Notes: generated by a model from the sequence alone, not told the origin. 64,000 nucleotides of DNA from Peptoniphilus duerdenii ATCC BAA-1640 (GCF_000146345.1 NZ_GL397071.1:349604-413603); one strand, 5' to 3'; shown: positions 18,345 through 26,959, counted from the stretch's first letter. Made by a program: numbers and translations.

Positions 18345-19595
18345 ATGGAAAAATCATATTCAAGTTCCAAATCATTAGAAATTACAAAATCTATTAAAAA
18401 AGTAACTCTAGCTTTGCAACATATGATTGCAATGTTTGGTGCTACTGTTTTGGTTCCCCTTTTAACAGGGTTCAATGTTTCAACTTCACTGATGTGCGCA
18501 GGGATAGGTACTCTTATTTTTCACTTTTGTACGAAAAAGAAGGTACCTGTTTTTTTAGGTTCATCTTTCGCTTTTATACCAGTTATTCAGTCTGTCGCTA
18601 AATCCTATGGTTCTTTGGCATACGCTCAAGGTGGGATCGTCGTGGCAGGCTTTATTTATGTAATCCTATCTTTATTCATTAAAAGGATAGGTGTTAAGAG
18701 AATTACAAAATATTTTCCAGCACAAGTGGTTGGTCCAATGGTTATAGTCATAGGTTTTAATCTTCTACCTACTGCAGTTTCTATGGCAAGCTCCAACTTC
18801 ATAGTTTCAATAGTAACCTTTACTGCATGCATCCTACTAAGCAATTTTACAAAAGGTTTTACAAAACAACTTGCGATTATAATTTCTGTAACTGTTGGAT
18901 ATCTTCTAAGTTTAAAACTTGGGATCGTAGACCTTGCTCCTCTTAAGAGTGCAGAGTTTTTAAATCTTCCTCCAATCACTCTTCCTAAGTTCAGCCTTGG
19001 TGCAATCTTTACCATTGCTCCAGTTGTAATAGCTGTATTTATGGAACATATTGGAGATATAACTACCAACTCTCAAGTAGTTGGAGAAAACTTTATGGAA
19101 GATCCAGGACTTAATAGAACTCTACTTGGTGATGGACTTGCAACTGTCATGGCAGGGATGATCGGTGGCCCGGCAAACACAACCTACGGAGAAAATACAG
19201 GTGTACTTGCCCTTACAAAAAATTATGATCCATCTATTTTAAGACTTGCCGCAGTATTTGCAATAATCCTCGGATGCGTCGGATATATAGGAGGATTCTT
19301 ACAAACAATTCCTACCGCAGTCATGGGTGGTATATCAGTTATACTCTTCTCAATGATCGCCCTTGTAGGTTTTAAAACTATAAAGAATTCAAAAATGGAT
19401 TTTAATTTAAAAAATATAATCACCATGGCAACTATTATAATAATCGGCCTTGGACCAAATGCGGGACTTAATATAGGAATAAAAATAACTGACATGGTAA
19501 GCCTATCAGGGCTATCACTAGCAGCGATTGTAGGAATTTTGATAAATGTAATATTTACTCTTTATGAAAATAAAATAGAAAAAGAAACAATGTGA
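18345..19595 (+). CDS. uraA: Uracil permease (NCS2 family)
   Basis: A nucleobase:cation symporter of 416 aa with about 14 hydrophobic segments. UraA-specific motifs are present: LGSSFAFIPV near residue 72, MEHIGDIT (substrate-binding glutamate) near 241, and GGPANTTYGENTGVLALTK near 288. The TTYGEN form favours uracil over xanthine or purine transport. A good SD precedes the ATG. There are no other pyrimidine genes nearby. Confidence 0.9.
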   Translation: MEKSYSSSKSLEITKSIKKVTLALQHMIAMFGATVLVPLLTGFNVSTSLMCAGIGTLIFHFCTKKKVPVFLGSSFAFIPVIQSVAKSYGSLAYAQGGIVVAGFIYVILSLFIKRIGVKRITKYFPAQVVGPMVIVIGFNLLPTAVSMASSNFIVSIVTFTACILLSNFTKGFTKQLAIIISVTVGYLLSLKLGIVDLAPLKSAEFLNLPPITLPKFSLGAIFTIAPVVIAVFMEHIGDITTNSQVVGENFMEDPGLNRTLLGDGLATVMAGMIGGPANTTYGENTGVLALTKNYDPSILRLAAVFAIILGCVGYIGGFLQTIPTAVMGGISVILFSMIALVGFKTIKNSKMDFNLKNIITMATIIIIGLGPNAGLNIGIKITDMVSLSGLSLAAIVGILINVIFTLYENKIEKETM

Positions 19596-19609
19596 AATTA
19601 ATTTTCACA
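19591..19609 (+). terminator. Hairpin across the uraA stop codon
   Basis: TGTGAAA and TTTCACA pair around a 5-nt loop; the uraA TGA stop lies in the left arm. No T-run follows directly, so it may protect the mRNA end rather than terminate. Confidence 0.45.
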
Positions 19610-19625
19610 AAAGTATTCAAAAACG

Positions 19626-19663
19626 CCTCCTTTAGTATATAATTATTAAAAGGAGGTTTTTTT
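19626..19663 (+). promoter_or_regulatory. Terminator-like hairpin that contains the SD of the next gene
   Basis: CCTCCTTT (19626-19633) pairs perfectly with AAAGGAGG (19649-19656), and seven T follow (19657-19663) before the ATG at 19664. For transcripts arriving from uraA this is a terminator, and if it is read through, the SD is closed. A TATAAT at 19638-19643 lies in the loop; a transcript started there would lack the left arm and keep the SD free. Confidence 0.7.
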
Positions 19664-20971
19664 ATGAAGGAAAACAACGAAGGCTTCAGCTCGATAGTCG
19701 GTTTTATAATGGTGGCTATTGGCCTTGCTCTAGGAATCGGATCTCTCTGGAGATTTCCATATGTAGTTGGAGAAAATGGTGGAGCCATATTCATATTTAT
19801 GTATATAGCAATAATACTTGTAATAGGAATTCCACTTATGACTGCAGAGGTAACTATCGGATTTAAAACTCAAAGGACTGCCATAGACGCATACAAAACT
19901 CTAAGTCCAAAAACAAAATGGTACTACGCAGGATATCTACATACATTAGCAGCGATACTAATAGTTGGATATACATCACCAATCTACGCTTGGATTTTAA
20001 AATATATTTCTCTATCCTTAACTGGGGGATTCACAGGTCTTAATAAGGATATGATTGTGAGTCTATTTAATGATTTCAACGCAGATAAGAATATGGTCTA
20101 CCTATTCTTTATGATAAATTTAGTTCTAAATGCTGTGGTAATTATATTTGGAATTCAAAACGGAATAGAAAGACTATCCAAGATACTTATGCCAATATTA
20201 TTTGCAATAATGGCTGTAATAATATTCTATGCAATAAGCCTTGATACCAGTGGAGAAGGACTAAGATTTCTATTTTCACCAGATCCAAGCAAATTTTCAA
20301 TTAAATCAGTAATCACATGTCTAGGTCAGGCGTTCTTTGCTCTGGGACTTGCGATGCTCGGCTCCATGGTATTTGGATCATATATAAAACAAAAGGATGA
20401 AAATATATTTAAAACTTCTACTATTATATGTAGTGCCTTAGTCCTTGCGGGAATCTTCGCAGGAATGATGATACTACCAATAGTATTTGCAACAGGACTT
20501 ACACCGGGAGAAGGAGTTTCACTTACATTTTTAACCCTACCAAATGCATTTAATGTAATTCCATATGGAAATGTACTTGCAATACTATTCTACTTTGGAT
20601 TTTATATAGCAGCATTTACATCTTCAGTTGGAGTACTAGAAGCAGTGACAGGACAATTTAGTGAAAAGTTTAATATTTCTAGAAAAAAAGCTCTCCTTAT
20701 AGCGTTTATAATCGTAGCAGCAATCGCATATGTATCAGTTAATAACGACGCATTCTTTAACTTTATAGACAATGTAGAATCAAACTATATCTTAGTAATA
20801 GGAGTACTCTTAATAGCAATCTTCACAGGATATGTTTGGGGAATAGAAGAAGCGATGGATGCTGCAAACATAAAGAATAAATTTATAAGAACCTGGATGA
20901 AAGTAAGTATAAAATATATCTCACCAGTAGTTATAATAGTAATCTTTATAAGTCAATTTATAAAATTTTAA
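19664..20971 (+). CDS. Sodium-dependent SNF/NSS-family transporter
   Basis: A neurotransmitter:sodium symporter family protein of 435 aa with about 11 hydrophobic segments. The N-terminal motif GLALGIGSLWRFPYVVGENG (residues 20-39) is the family's unwound helix 1 that binds sodium and substrate. Bacterial members carry amino acids such as tryptophan, leucine or tyrosine; the substrate here is unknown. Its SD lies in the hairpin just upstream. It is followed by a strong terminator. Confidence 0.92.
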   Translation: MKENNEGFSSIVGFIMVAIGLALGIGSLWRFPYVVGENGGAIFIFMYIAIILVIGIPLMTAEVTIGFKTQRTAIDAYKTLSPKTKWYYAGYLHTLAAILIVGYTSPIYAWILKYISLSLTGGFTGLNKDMIVSLFNDFNADKNMVYLFFMINLVLNAVVIIFGIQNGIERLSKILMPILFAIMAVIIFYAISLDTSGEGLRFLFSPDPSKFSIKSVITCLGQAFFALGLAMLGSMVFGSYIKQKDENIFKTSTIICSALVLAGIFAGMMILPIVFATGLTPGEGVSLTFLTLPNAFNVIPYGNVLAILFYFGFYIAAFTSSVGVLEAVTGQFSEKFNISRKKALLIAFIIVAAIAYVSVNNDAFFNFIDNVESNYILVIGVLLIAIFTGYVWGIEEAMDAANIKNKFIRTWMKVSIKYISPVVIIVIFISQFIKF

Positions 20972-20980
20972 ATGAATATC

Positions 20981-21010
20981 AATCGGCATTAAGACATGCC
21001 GATTTTTTAG
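20981..21010 (+). terminator. Terminator of the SNF transporter gene
   Basis: AATCGGCAT pairs with ATGCCGATT around a 6-nt loop and is followed by six T. Confidence 0.85.
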
Positions 21011-21187
21011 TGAAATCGCAGTAAGCACTTATAAAATAAATAAACCTTTAAAAATTCTAAAAAAATAATAAAATAAAATATTTTTATTCTTAATCGTTGT
21101 AATCAATTAAAATAGCGAAAGATAGTATGAAAAAATTCTTAAAATGGAAAACCGTAAAAATATTTATGAAAACCTTTTACTTTATCG

Positions 21188-21216
21188 TTGAAAATTTAAC
21201 ATGATAAAGGTATAAT
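21188..21216 (+). promoter_or_regulatory. Promoter of the sodium:alanine symporter gene
   Basis: TTGAAA (21188-21193), a 17-bp spacer and TATAAT (21211-21216) precede the SD AAGGAGG and the ATG at 21246. The rest of the 274-bp gap is AT-rich and holds nothing else I can name. Confidence 0.8.
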
Positions 21217-21245
21217 TAAGTTATCTTAATAATAAGGAGGAAGAC

Positions 21246-22613
21246 ATGGAAGACAAATTATTAGCAATAGTAAAATCTATTAATGGAGTGCTTTGGGGCG
21301 TTCCAATGATGGTAATCCTCGTAGGATGCGGTATTTTTTACACACTAGCATTAAGAGGAATCCAAGTAAGAGACTTTGGATTAGCATTTAAGAAAGCTTT
21401 TTCCGGCTTCAGTTTAAAAGGAAAAAAAGCTGGCGCTGACGGAATGAGTTCTTTCCAATCACTAGCAACAGCAATCGCAGGACAAGTTGGTACTGGTAAC
21501 TTAACAGGATCAGCAACAGCTATTATTTCAGGGGGACCTGGAGCAATATTCTGGATGTGGATCAGTGCTTTCTTCGGAATGGCAACAATATTCGCAGAAG
21601 CAGTACTAGGACAAAAGTACAAAGTTGTTAAAGACGGACAAGTAACTGGTGGACCAGCTTACTACCTAAGAAATGGTATCCATTCAAAAGTACTAGCAGC
21701 ACTATTTGCAATATTTATTACAATAGCACTAGGACTAGTAGGTAACCTTGTACAAGCTAACTCAATAGGACAAGCATTCTCAAGTGTTATTGACGTTCCT
21801 ACATGGGTAGTTGGACTTGTAATAGTAGTTATCTCTGGATTTATCTTCATCGGTGGAGTTGGTAGAATCGCATCTGTAACAGAAAAAATAGTTCCAGTAA
21901 TGGCATTCTTCTACATACTAGGTGGACTTATTATCCTTATTAAAAACGGTGGAGCGACAGCAGACGCATTTAGACAAATCTTCGTAGGAGCATTCAAACC
22001 TGAAGCTGTACTAGGTGGAGCTGCAGGGGTTACAGTACGTCAAGCAGTTAGATACGGGGTTGCACGTGGACTATTCTCTAACGAAGCTGGTATGGGTTCA
22101 ACACCACATGCTCACGCAATAGCAAAAGTTAACCATCCATGTGACCAAGGTCTAGTAGCAATCGTAGGTGTATTTATAGATACATTCGTAGTTCTTACAA
22201 TCAACGCACTAGTTATAATAGCAACTGGCGCAAACCAAATCGACGGACTAAAAGGAATCAAAGTTACACAAAAAGCATTTGAACTAGGAATAGGACATAT
22301 AGGTGTAGCATTTATAGCAGTAGCATTATTCTTCTTTGCATTCTCAACTATCATCGGATGGTACTTCTATGGAGAAGCAAACGTAAGATACCTATTTGGA
22401 CAAAAAGGAATAGGAGCATACAGAATACTAGCACTAGTATTTATCTACCTAGGAACTATGTTCGAAGTAGACTTAGTTTGGGAACTTGCAGATATGTTTA
22501 ACGCAATGATGGTAATCCCTAACGTAATCGGGGTAATCGGACTTTACAAAGTAGTTCAATCTACACTTAACGAATATCAAACATTAAAACTAGATGTAAA
22601 TCCAAACGCATAA
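21246..22613 (+). CDS. Sodium:alanine symporter (AgcS/DAACS family)
   Basis: A transporter of 455 aa with about ten hydrophobic segments. Family motifs include FQSLATAIAGQVGTGNLTG near residue 75, GGPGAIFWMWISAFFGMAT near 97 and the signature GLFSNEAGMGSTPHAHA near 275. The family takes up alanine or glycine with sodium. It has its own promoter and terminator and is followed by a repeat island. The coding sequence is unusually regular in codon use, as often in highly expressed genes. Confidence 0.95.
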   Translation: MEDKLLAIVKSINGVLWGVPMMVILVGCGIFYTLALRGIQVRDFGLAFKKAFSGFSLKGKKAGADGMSSFQSLATAIAGQVGTGNLTGSATAIISGGPGAIFWMWISAFFGMATIFAEAVLGQKYKVVKDGQVTGGPAYYLRNGIHSKVLAALFAIFITIALGLVGNLVQANSIGQAFSSVIDVPTWVVGLVIVVISGFIFIGGVGRIASVTEKIVPVMAFFYILGGLIILIKNGGATADAFRQIFVGAFKPEAVLGGAAGVTVRQAVRYGVARGLFSNEAGMGSTPHAHAIAKVNHPCDQGLVAIVGVFIDTFVVLTINALVIIATGANQIDGLKGIKVTQKAFELGIGHIGVAFIAVALFFFAFSTIIGWYFYGEANVRYLFGQKGIGAYRILALVFIYLGTMFEVDLVWELADMFNAMMVIPNVIGVIGLYKVVQSTLNEYQTLKLDVNPNA

Positions 22614-22629
22614 AAATTAAATTAAAGAA

Positions 22630-22656
22630 AAGCTTCAGAGAAATCTGGAGCTTTTT
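22630..22656 (+). terminator. Terminator of the symporter gene
   Basis: AAGCT-CAGA and TCTG-AGCTT pair around GAAA, followed by a run of seven T. Confidence 0.85.
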
Positions 22657-22698
22657 TTAATGGGTATGCTATCTACATAACATAAAAATTAAAATTAG

Positions 22699-22716
22699 AT
22701 GCTCTACATAGAGCAT
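22699..22716. repeat. Palindrome P variant
   Basis: ATGCTCTACATAGAGCAT is a near-perfect palindrome. Compared with the main form ATGCTATCCGGATAGCAT both arms have changed together (CTA/TAG for ATC/GAT), so pairing is kept. A weaker copy is at 22666-22683. Confidence 0.75.
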
Positions 22717-23242
22717 TTAAATTTAAAAAAACTTTTTAGAGGAAGCAATTTTCTTCCATTAACATGGATACTAAAATCTATTCAATCAGGCGAAGCCGTG
22801 GGAAAGCAAAACATCTGATTTGTCTTTGTAGCGGAAGCATATTGCTTCCACAGCCGAGAGGCTACAATGAACATCCAAACTTAACCACACCAGAGTTATA
22901 CCCATTCGACTTCGACGGTTCCGTTAAAACTCCACCGTCTCCGCTCAGGGTGACCGCCTTCCATTAGGACTATTCGTAATACTACCACCCCAACTGCAGT
23001 CATCCTGAGAGGCAGTCGAGTTCTGCAAATCAGCCTTCACTTCAATCGGCTTCTTTGGAACTCTTTGCATAAGATCTGCAACGATCTTCCCAACTACAGT
23101 CACCCTGAGCGGAAGAGCCGAAGGCTCTGGAGTCGAATGGGTATAACATCCGAGGACCTAGTCAAAGCAAATAAAATAATTTTAAAAATACCGATTAATA
23201 ATTTTTATATCTCATGCTATACGTCTAGCATCAAAAATAAAA

Positions 23243-23395
23243 GCTCAAAGGAGATCACGATTACAGAAACTCTAAAATTCTAAACCACGTCGACCTATAA
23301 ATCGCAACTCGCTACGCTCAAACAGTGCGATTTATAGCCGGTCTCCTTAGGTTTGAATTTTGACGAGTTTCTTTCAGACGGATCTCCTTTTGAGC
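23243..23395. repeat. Long foldback element, 153 nt
   Basis: Four successive arms pair in order: GCTCAAAGGAGATC with GATCTCCTTTTGAGC; AGAAACTC with GAGTTTCT; AATTCTAAACC with GGTTTGAATT; and CTATAAATCGCA with TGCGATTTATAG. The loop contains CTCGCTACGCTC, a string shared with module B copies elsewhere. Single-base indels break otherwise perfect pairing, as in an ageing MITE-like foldback. Confidence 0.85.
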
Positions 23396-23644
23396 ATTTT
23401 ATTTTATAGAAATATGAATCAGAAATAAGGATTTTATTGAATAGGTCGTAGGGAAAGTTTTGTATTTGTTTTTAGAGAAAACTTATAAAATAATTATCTT
23501 TGTAGCGGAAGCAATCTGCTTCCATCAGCCTTGATACTAAATTAATGTAACTTAGCCGTTAGGCGTAAAACAACAAAAATTTATATGCACGCCCATATAA
23601 TTCTTACTAACAATCTTAGTACAGATAAAACCTATACCACCACA

Positions 23645-23730
23645 AGTGATTTTTGCTTTCGGCGTTAAGAAATTTTCCACTGTCTGAGCGTAGCGAGTTT
23701 GGAAAATTTTAGCCGAATAAAAAAATCACT
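23645..23730. repeat. Foldback element, 86 nt
   Basis: AGTGATTTTT pairs with AAAAATCACT at the ends, TTCGGC with GCCGAA, and AAATTTTCC with GGAAAATTT inside. The loop contains GAGCGTAGCGAG. Confidence 0.85.
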
Positions 23731-23772
23731 ACCAAAACCTCCCAATGCGAGGTGGGTAGAGGGAGCTCGATT

Positions 23773-23874
23773 GGCAGTCGAGTTCTGCAAATCAAACTTC
23801 GCTATGCTCGTTTTCTTTGGAACTCTTTGCATAAGACCTGCAACGAAATCAAAGATTTCGGCTAGGGCTTTAAC
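23773..23874 (+). repeat. Module A copy
   Basis: About 100 bp starting GGCAGTCGAGTTCTGCAAAT and ending GGCTAGGGCTTTAAC. Other copies are at 23011-23090 (shortened), 58179-58276 (minus) and 63894-63995. Confidence 0.8.
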
Positions 23875-23876
23875 AA

Positions 23877-23941
23877 GGGAGGAAACTGCGAGTCTCGAAG
23901 AGAAAACCGCAGGTTTTTTCGAGAGACGTTAATTGCCTCCC
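23877..23941. repeat. Foldback element, 65 nt
   Basis: GGGAGG pairs with CCTCCC, GTCTCGA with TCGAGAGAC, and AAAACC with GGTTTT around a 3-nt loop. The following CTCGTAAAAG to AAAGAA segment (23948-23976) is the reverse complement of the DNA left of module A at 63.86 kb. Confidence 0.75.
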
Positions 23942-24083
23942 TCTCCCTCGTAAAAGAAAATTGGAAGGAGAAAGAATAAGGTTTGGTTATTCATAAGATA
24001 TTTATATATTTTTATTTTATTTCCCATGCTCTAAGTAGAACATGAAAAAATAGAAACAAACAAACTTTTAAAACAAACAAAAA

Positions 24084-24100
24084 AAGCGGCTTAGCCGCTT
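24084..24100 (-). terminator. Terminator after proC
   Basis: AAGCGGC and GCCGCTT pair around a 3-nt loop; on the minus strand a T-rich run follows. Confidence 0.8.
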
Positions 24101-24112
24101 AAATTTTTATAT

Positions 24113-24847
24113 CTATTTACTTTCATTTATTGCATCGATTATTGCGTTTCTAAATCCGCCCCGTTCTAGTGCGTGGACTCCCTTGATGGTGAGACCTCCT
24201 GGAGTGGTGGATTTTCCTTTTAATTTTCCGAGTTCCTCCACATCGCCTAGTATTACGTCGCAGCATCCTCTTACGGTGCGAGTCATCAAATCTGTGGCGA
24301 GATTTCTCTCCATTCCTCTTAGTACTGCTCCGTCTGCTGCTGCTTCCATAAACATGTAGAAGTATGCTGGAAGACATCCTGCCATCACAGATAGAAGCAT
24401 GGTGTCCTCTTCTTTTAAGTCGTAGACTTTTCCCAAGACTTCAAATGTTTTAATGACTTCTCTATATTCTTCTTCCTTTAGATTTACATTTGTTGCACCC
24501 ATCACTCCGTCGTTTATGGCAACCGGTGTGTTCGGGATTAAGATCATAAATTTGTCATGAAGCTTATTTAGTTCCTTAGATCCTATCTGAGGCGCTACGG
24601 AGATAAATATCTTGCCAGTTTTAACCTCTTTTACAGATTTTAAAAGCTCTGGATAAGATGTGTGTGGCGTTGCTAGGACGATGACGTCGCTATCTCTTAC
24701 TATTTCTTTTAAATCTTCGTAGACCCTGATATTTTCGCCGCTAAATTTAATCTTTCTTCTATTGTAAACGGACACGGGACATCTATTTGCAAATCCTTTT
24801 GCCAAGGCTTTGCCCATGTGACCTAGCCCAACTACAGCTATTTTCAT
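24113..24847 (-). CDS. proC: Pyrroline-5-carboxylate reductase family protein
   Basis: An NAD(P)-dependent oxidoreductase of 244 aa. The Rossmann motif VVGLGHMGKALAKGF begins at residue 5 and NTPVAINDGVMG is near 105. The C-terminal domain carries TTPGGLTIKGVHALERGGF, the ProC signature that binds the substrate. In the family it makes proline from pyrroline-5-carboxylate. It is slightly shorter than the usual 260-270 aa. It lies 7 nt downstream of the chrA pair, with no other proline genes nearby. Confidence 0.88.
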   Translation of the reverse strand: MKIAVVGLGHMGKALAKGFANRCPVSVYNRRKIKFSGENIRVYEDLKEIVRDSDVIVLATPHTSYPELLKSVKEVKTGKIFISVAPQIGSKELNKLHDKFMILIPNTPVAINDGVMGATNVNLKEEEYREVIKTFEVLGKVYDLKEEDTMLLSVMAGCLPAYFYMFMEAAADGAVLRGMERNLATDLMTRTVRGCCDVILGDVEELGKLKGKSTTPGGLTIKGVHALERGGFRNAIIDAINESK

Positions 24848-24854
24848 TTCTCAC

Positions 24855-25409
24855 CTACTTTATAAAATAATTTAGTACGATTCCTAGCACTGCTCCCATG
24901 CCTATAAGTTTTAATAGATCTACCTTTTTATAATATAGAACTAGACCTAGGACGAAGCACACCGCTGCAGGGATGCTGATATTAGAAATACCATATCCAT
25001 TTGGAAATACAGACTGAGAAAATAGTGATATGGCAGTGATTAAAATCAGCGATACCACTCCAGCCTTGATTCCATTAAGCATCCAGTCGAGAAGCTTAAA
25101 GGTTTTTTTCTTGGAAAATAAAAAGTATCCAAGTATCATCATCAGTATAAATTGAAATGTGACAACTCCTGCTGTTGCAAAGACGCTTCCGATTATGCCT
25201 CCTACCTTTTGTCCGACAAAGGTCGCGGAATTTATTGCAATAGGTCCTGGAGTCATCTGAGAAATGGAGATTAGATCCAAGAACTCTTGGGGAGTCATCC
25301 AACCATTTTGTTTTACTACGAATTCATTTATAAGTGGAATGACTGCGTATCCTCCTCCGAATGCCATCATTCCAATCTTTAAAAATATGAGGTAAAGTTT
25401 TAAAATCAT
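24855..25409 (-). CDS. chrA: Chromate-transporter-family protein, second half
   Basis: A short-chain CHR protein of 184 aa with about six hydrophobic segments. MMAFGGGYAVIPLINEFVV near residue 14 and ISISQMTPGPIAINSATFVG near residue 47 are the family signature. Short CHR proteins work as pairs that together equal one long ChrA. Its ATG overlaps the upstream partner by 4 nt. The family exports chromate in some species, but in many anaerobes the true substrate is unknown. Confidence 0.88.
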   Translation of the reverse strand: MILKLYLIFLKIGMMAFGGGYAVIPLINEFVVKQNGWMTPQEFLDLISISQMTPGPIAINSATFVGQKVGGIIGSVFATAGVVTFQFILMMILGYFLFSKKKTFKLLDWMLNGIKAGVVSLILITAISLFSQSVFPNGYGISNISIPAAVCFVLGLVLYYKKVDLLKLIGMGAVLGIVLNYFIK

Positions 25410-25957
25410 TTTCTACCTCCTATTCCAAAGACTATTATTCCTGATAGTGCTGAAAATATAATTAAATAAACTGTATCCACATTTGTAAACATGCCCAAAA
25501 GGAATATTATCGCCATGACTACCGATGAAAACAAAGGATGTTTTTTGTAGGCGGTCTTGCCCATTCTAAGTACTGTTATAAATAGTACCGCGGAGATGAT
25601 GCCGCTTATGCCAAGAAGGGCTGATGAGATGAAGAAATTTTCTTTAAATTCTGTGTAAAATTTCGCCACCAAGGATAGGGTTATTAAACATGGAAGGGTG
25701 GATGCTACTAGTGCCACCACTGCTCCCACAGGACCACAGACTTTGTATCCGGTGAGTATTGATGTGGAGATTGCCATAGCGCCAGGACCACCCTGTGCCA
25801 AAGCAACTATATCAAGCATATCATCTTCAGAGATGGCTTCAAGTTCTTCTACAAAGACGTCCTTTACTATTGGAACGATTGTGTAGCCGCCGCCGAAAGT
25901 AAGTGCATTTATTTTAAAAAATGTAAGAAATAATTTAATTAAGCTAATTTTCTTCAT
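25406..25957 (-). CDS. chrA: Chromate-transporter-family protein, first half
   Basis: A short-chain CHR protein of 183 aa. NALTFGGGYTIVPIVKDVFV near residue 17 and VALAQGGPGAMAISTSILTG near residue 50 mirror the signature of its partner. I chose the ATG at 25957 because GAGGTG lies at the right distance; an in-frame ATG at 25969 falls in that SD. The two halves are translationally coupled and share perhaps 30-40% identity by eye, as expected for an ancient duplication. Confidence 0.87.
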   Translation of the reverse strand: MKKISLIKLFLTFFKINALTFGGGYTIVPIVKDVFVEELEAISEDDMLDIVALAQGGPGAMAISTSILTGYKVCGPVGAVVALVASTLPCLITLSLVAKFYTEFKENFFISSALLGISGIISAVLFITVLRMGKTAYKKHPLFSSVVMAIIFLLGMFTNVDTVYLIIFSALSGIIVFGIGGRK

Positions 25958-26027
25958 ATAACACCTCATTTAAAATTATAACATAGCAAAATTATAAAAA
26001 TAACTTGGGTTTAATAGTTAAATGAGA

Positions 26028-26459
26028 TTATATTAGATCTAAATAATCTCCGTATCCTTCCTTTTCCATATCTTCCTTCTTTATAAATCTGAGACTCGCA
26101 CCATTTATACAGTATCTAAGTCCGCCTGATAGAATCGGACCATCGGGGAACACATGACCTAGGTGAGAGTCGGCTTCTTTGGATCTAACTTCAGTCCTTC
26201 TCATTCCGTACCTTTCATCTAGAACTTCTTCAAGTTCTACGCCTTTTGCGGGCTTGGTAAAAGATGGCCAGCCGCAACCGGCGTTAAACTTGTCCTTTGA
26301 GGAGAATAGCACTTCTCCAGAGACGATGTCCACATAGATTCCGTCGCGAAACTCGTCGTTAAGTGGTGAGGTAAAAGGTCTTTCTGTGCCATTATTTTGA
26401 GTAACCTTGTAGGATACTTCGTCTAAATTTTCTATTTCTTTTGTAAAATCTTTTTTCAT
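26028..26459 (-). CDS. msrB: Peptide methionine (R)-S-oxide reductase
   Basis: A MsrB of 143 aa that repairs oxidised methionine in proteins. Conserved blocks are [14 protein letters not shown] near residue 63, [12 protein letters not shown] near 97 and the catalytic-cysteine block [13 protein letters not shown] near 114. The two CxxC zinc pairs found in many MsrB proteins are absent, so this is the zinc-free form. It has a clear GGAGG SD. Methionine repair fits the oxidative-stress genes elsewhere in the window. Confidence 0.95.
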   Translation of the reverse strand: MKKDFTKEIENLDEVSYKVTQNNGTERPFTSPLNDEFRDGIYVDIVSGEVLFSSKDKFNAGCGWPSFTKPAKGVELEEVLDERYGMRRTEVRSKEADSHLGHVFPDGPILSGGLRYCINGASLRFIKKEDMEKEGYGDYLDLI

Positions 26460-26512
26460 AAATCCTCCAGATTATTATTAATATATTTATTTAATAACAT
26501 TTCAATAAAAAA

Positions 26513-26531
26513 GACAACCTTTATGGTTGTC
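26513..26531 (-). terminator. Terminator after the relB-type gene
   Basis: GACAACC and GGTTGTC pair around a 5-nt loop; on the minus strand six T follow. The stem reaches the stop codon of the antitoxin gene. Confidence 0.85.
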
Positions 26532-26823
26532 AGTCATTTATAATTTTATTTTCTATAAAAGTTTTTAAATCTTCCTTGGTCATTTCGCCACTTGCAAGTT
26601 CCTTCAAAGCCAAGATATGTTCATCTACGAATTCTTCTGCATCTTTTAAAATTCTGTCTTCACTATTTAGACTTATGTTAAAAGGAATTGATTGCTCTCT
26701 TATCGCCTGTCTTAAAAATATATTTACTGCACTTGATAGATTGAGTCCAAGTTCATTGAATAATTTATCTGCCTCATTCTTTAAATCTGAATCTACTCTT
26801 ATACTTATAGTTGTACTTGACAT
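26530..26823 (-). CDS. RelB/DinJ-family antitoxin without a visible toxin gene
   Basis: A 97-aa protein whose N terminus SSTTISIRVDSDLKNEADKL is the ribbon-helix-helix of RelB/DinJ antitoxins, followed by GLNLSSAVNIFLRQAI. The C terminus is acidic, as in domains that wrap a toxin. The ATG at 26823 follows GGAGG; a longer upstream frame has no SD. No RelE/YafQ toxin lies on either side: the next gene is msrB behind a terminator. It may be an orphan that acts in trans or has lost its toxin. Confidence 0.82.
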   Translation of the reverse strand: MSSTTISIRVDSDLKNEADKLFNELGLNLSSAVNIFLRQAIREQSIPFNISLNSEDRILKDAEEFVDEHILALKELASGEMTKEDLKTFIENKIIND

Positions 26824-26959
26824 AGTATCCCTCCTTAAATAAATTATAACATTTTCTATTACAGCGTCAATACACAGTAACACAAAACACTTTAAGAGTT
26901 CATGTCTTCAAACTTGGATAAGTCATGATATAATATTAATAATAATATTGGAGGTTACT

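Larger units (their letters stand above)
22660..24060. repeat. Repeat island 1: mosaic of hairpin modules
   Basis: This 1.4-kb stretch between two terminators has no credible gene. It consists of short modules that recur at 58 kb and 63.5 kb: palindrome P at 22666-22683, 22699-22716, 23214-23231 and 24026-24043; the two-hairpin module C at 22741-22812, 22828-22852 (half) and 23502-23574; module B at 22895-22954 (minus), 22999-23010 (part) and 23099-23147; module A at 23011-23090 and 23773-23874; and three foldbacks. P copies lie at both borders. No transposase is present. Short open frames inside it have no SD and follow the repeats. Confidence 0.85.

Noticed and set aside
21127..21204. A 25-codon frame (MKKFLKWKTVKIF...) upstream of the alanine symporter
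   Set aside because: It lacks an SD and overlaps the -35 box of the symporter promoter; a leader peptide is not supported.
22764..23932. Open frames of 67-77 codons inside island 1 (22764-22967, 23065-23283, 23699-23932)
   Set aside because: They have no SD, run through repeat modules and hairpins, and their translations look like low-quality repeat read-outs.
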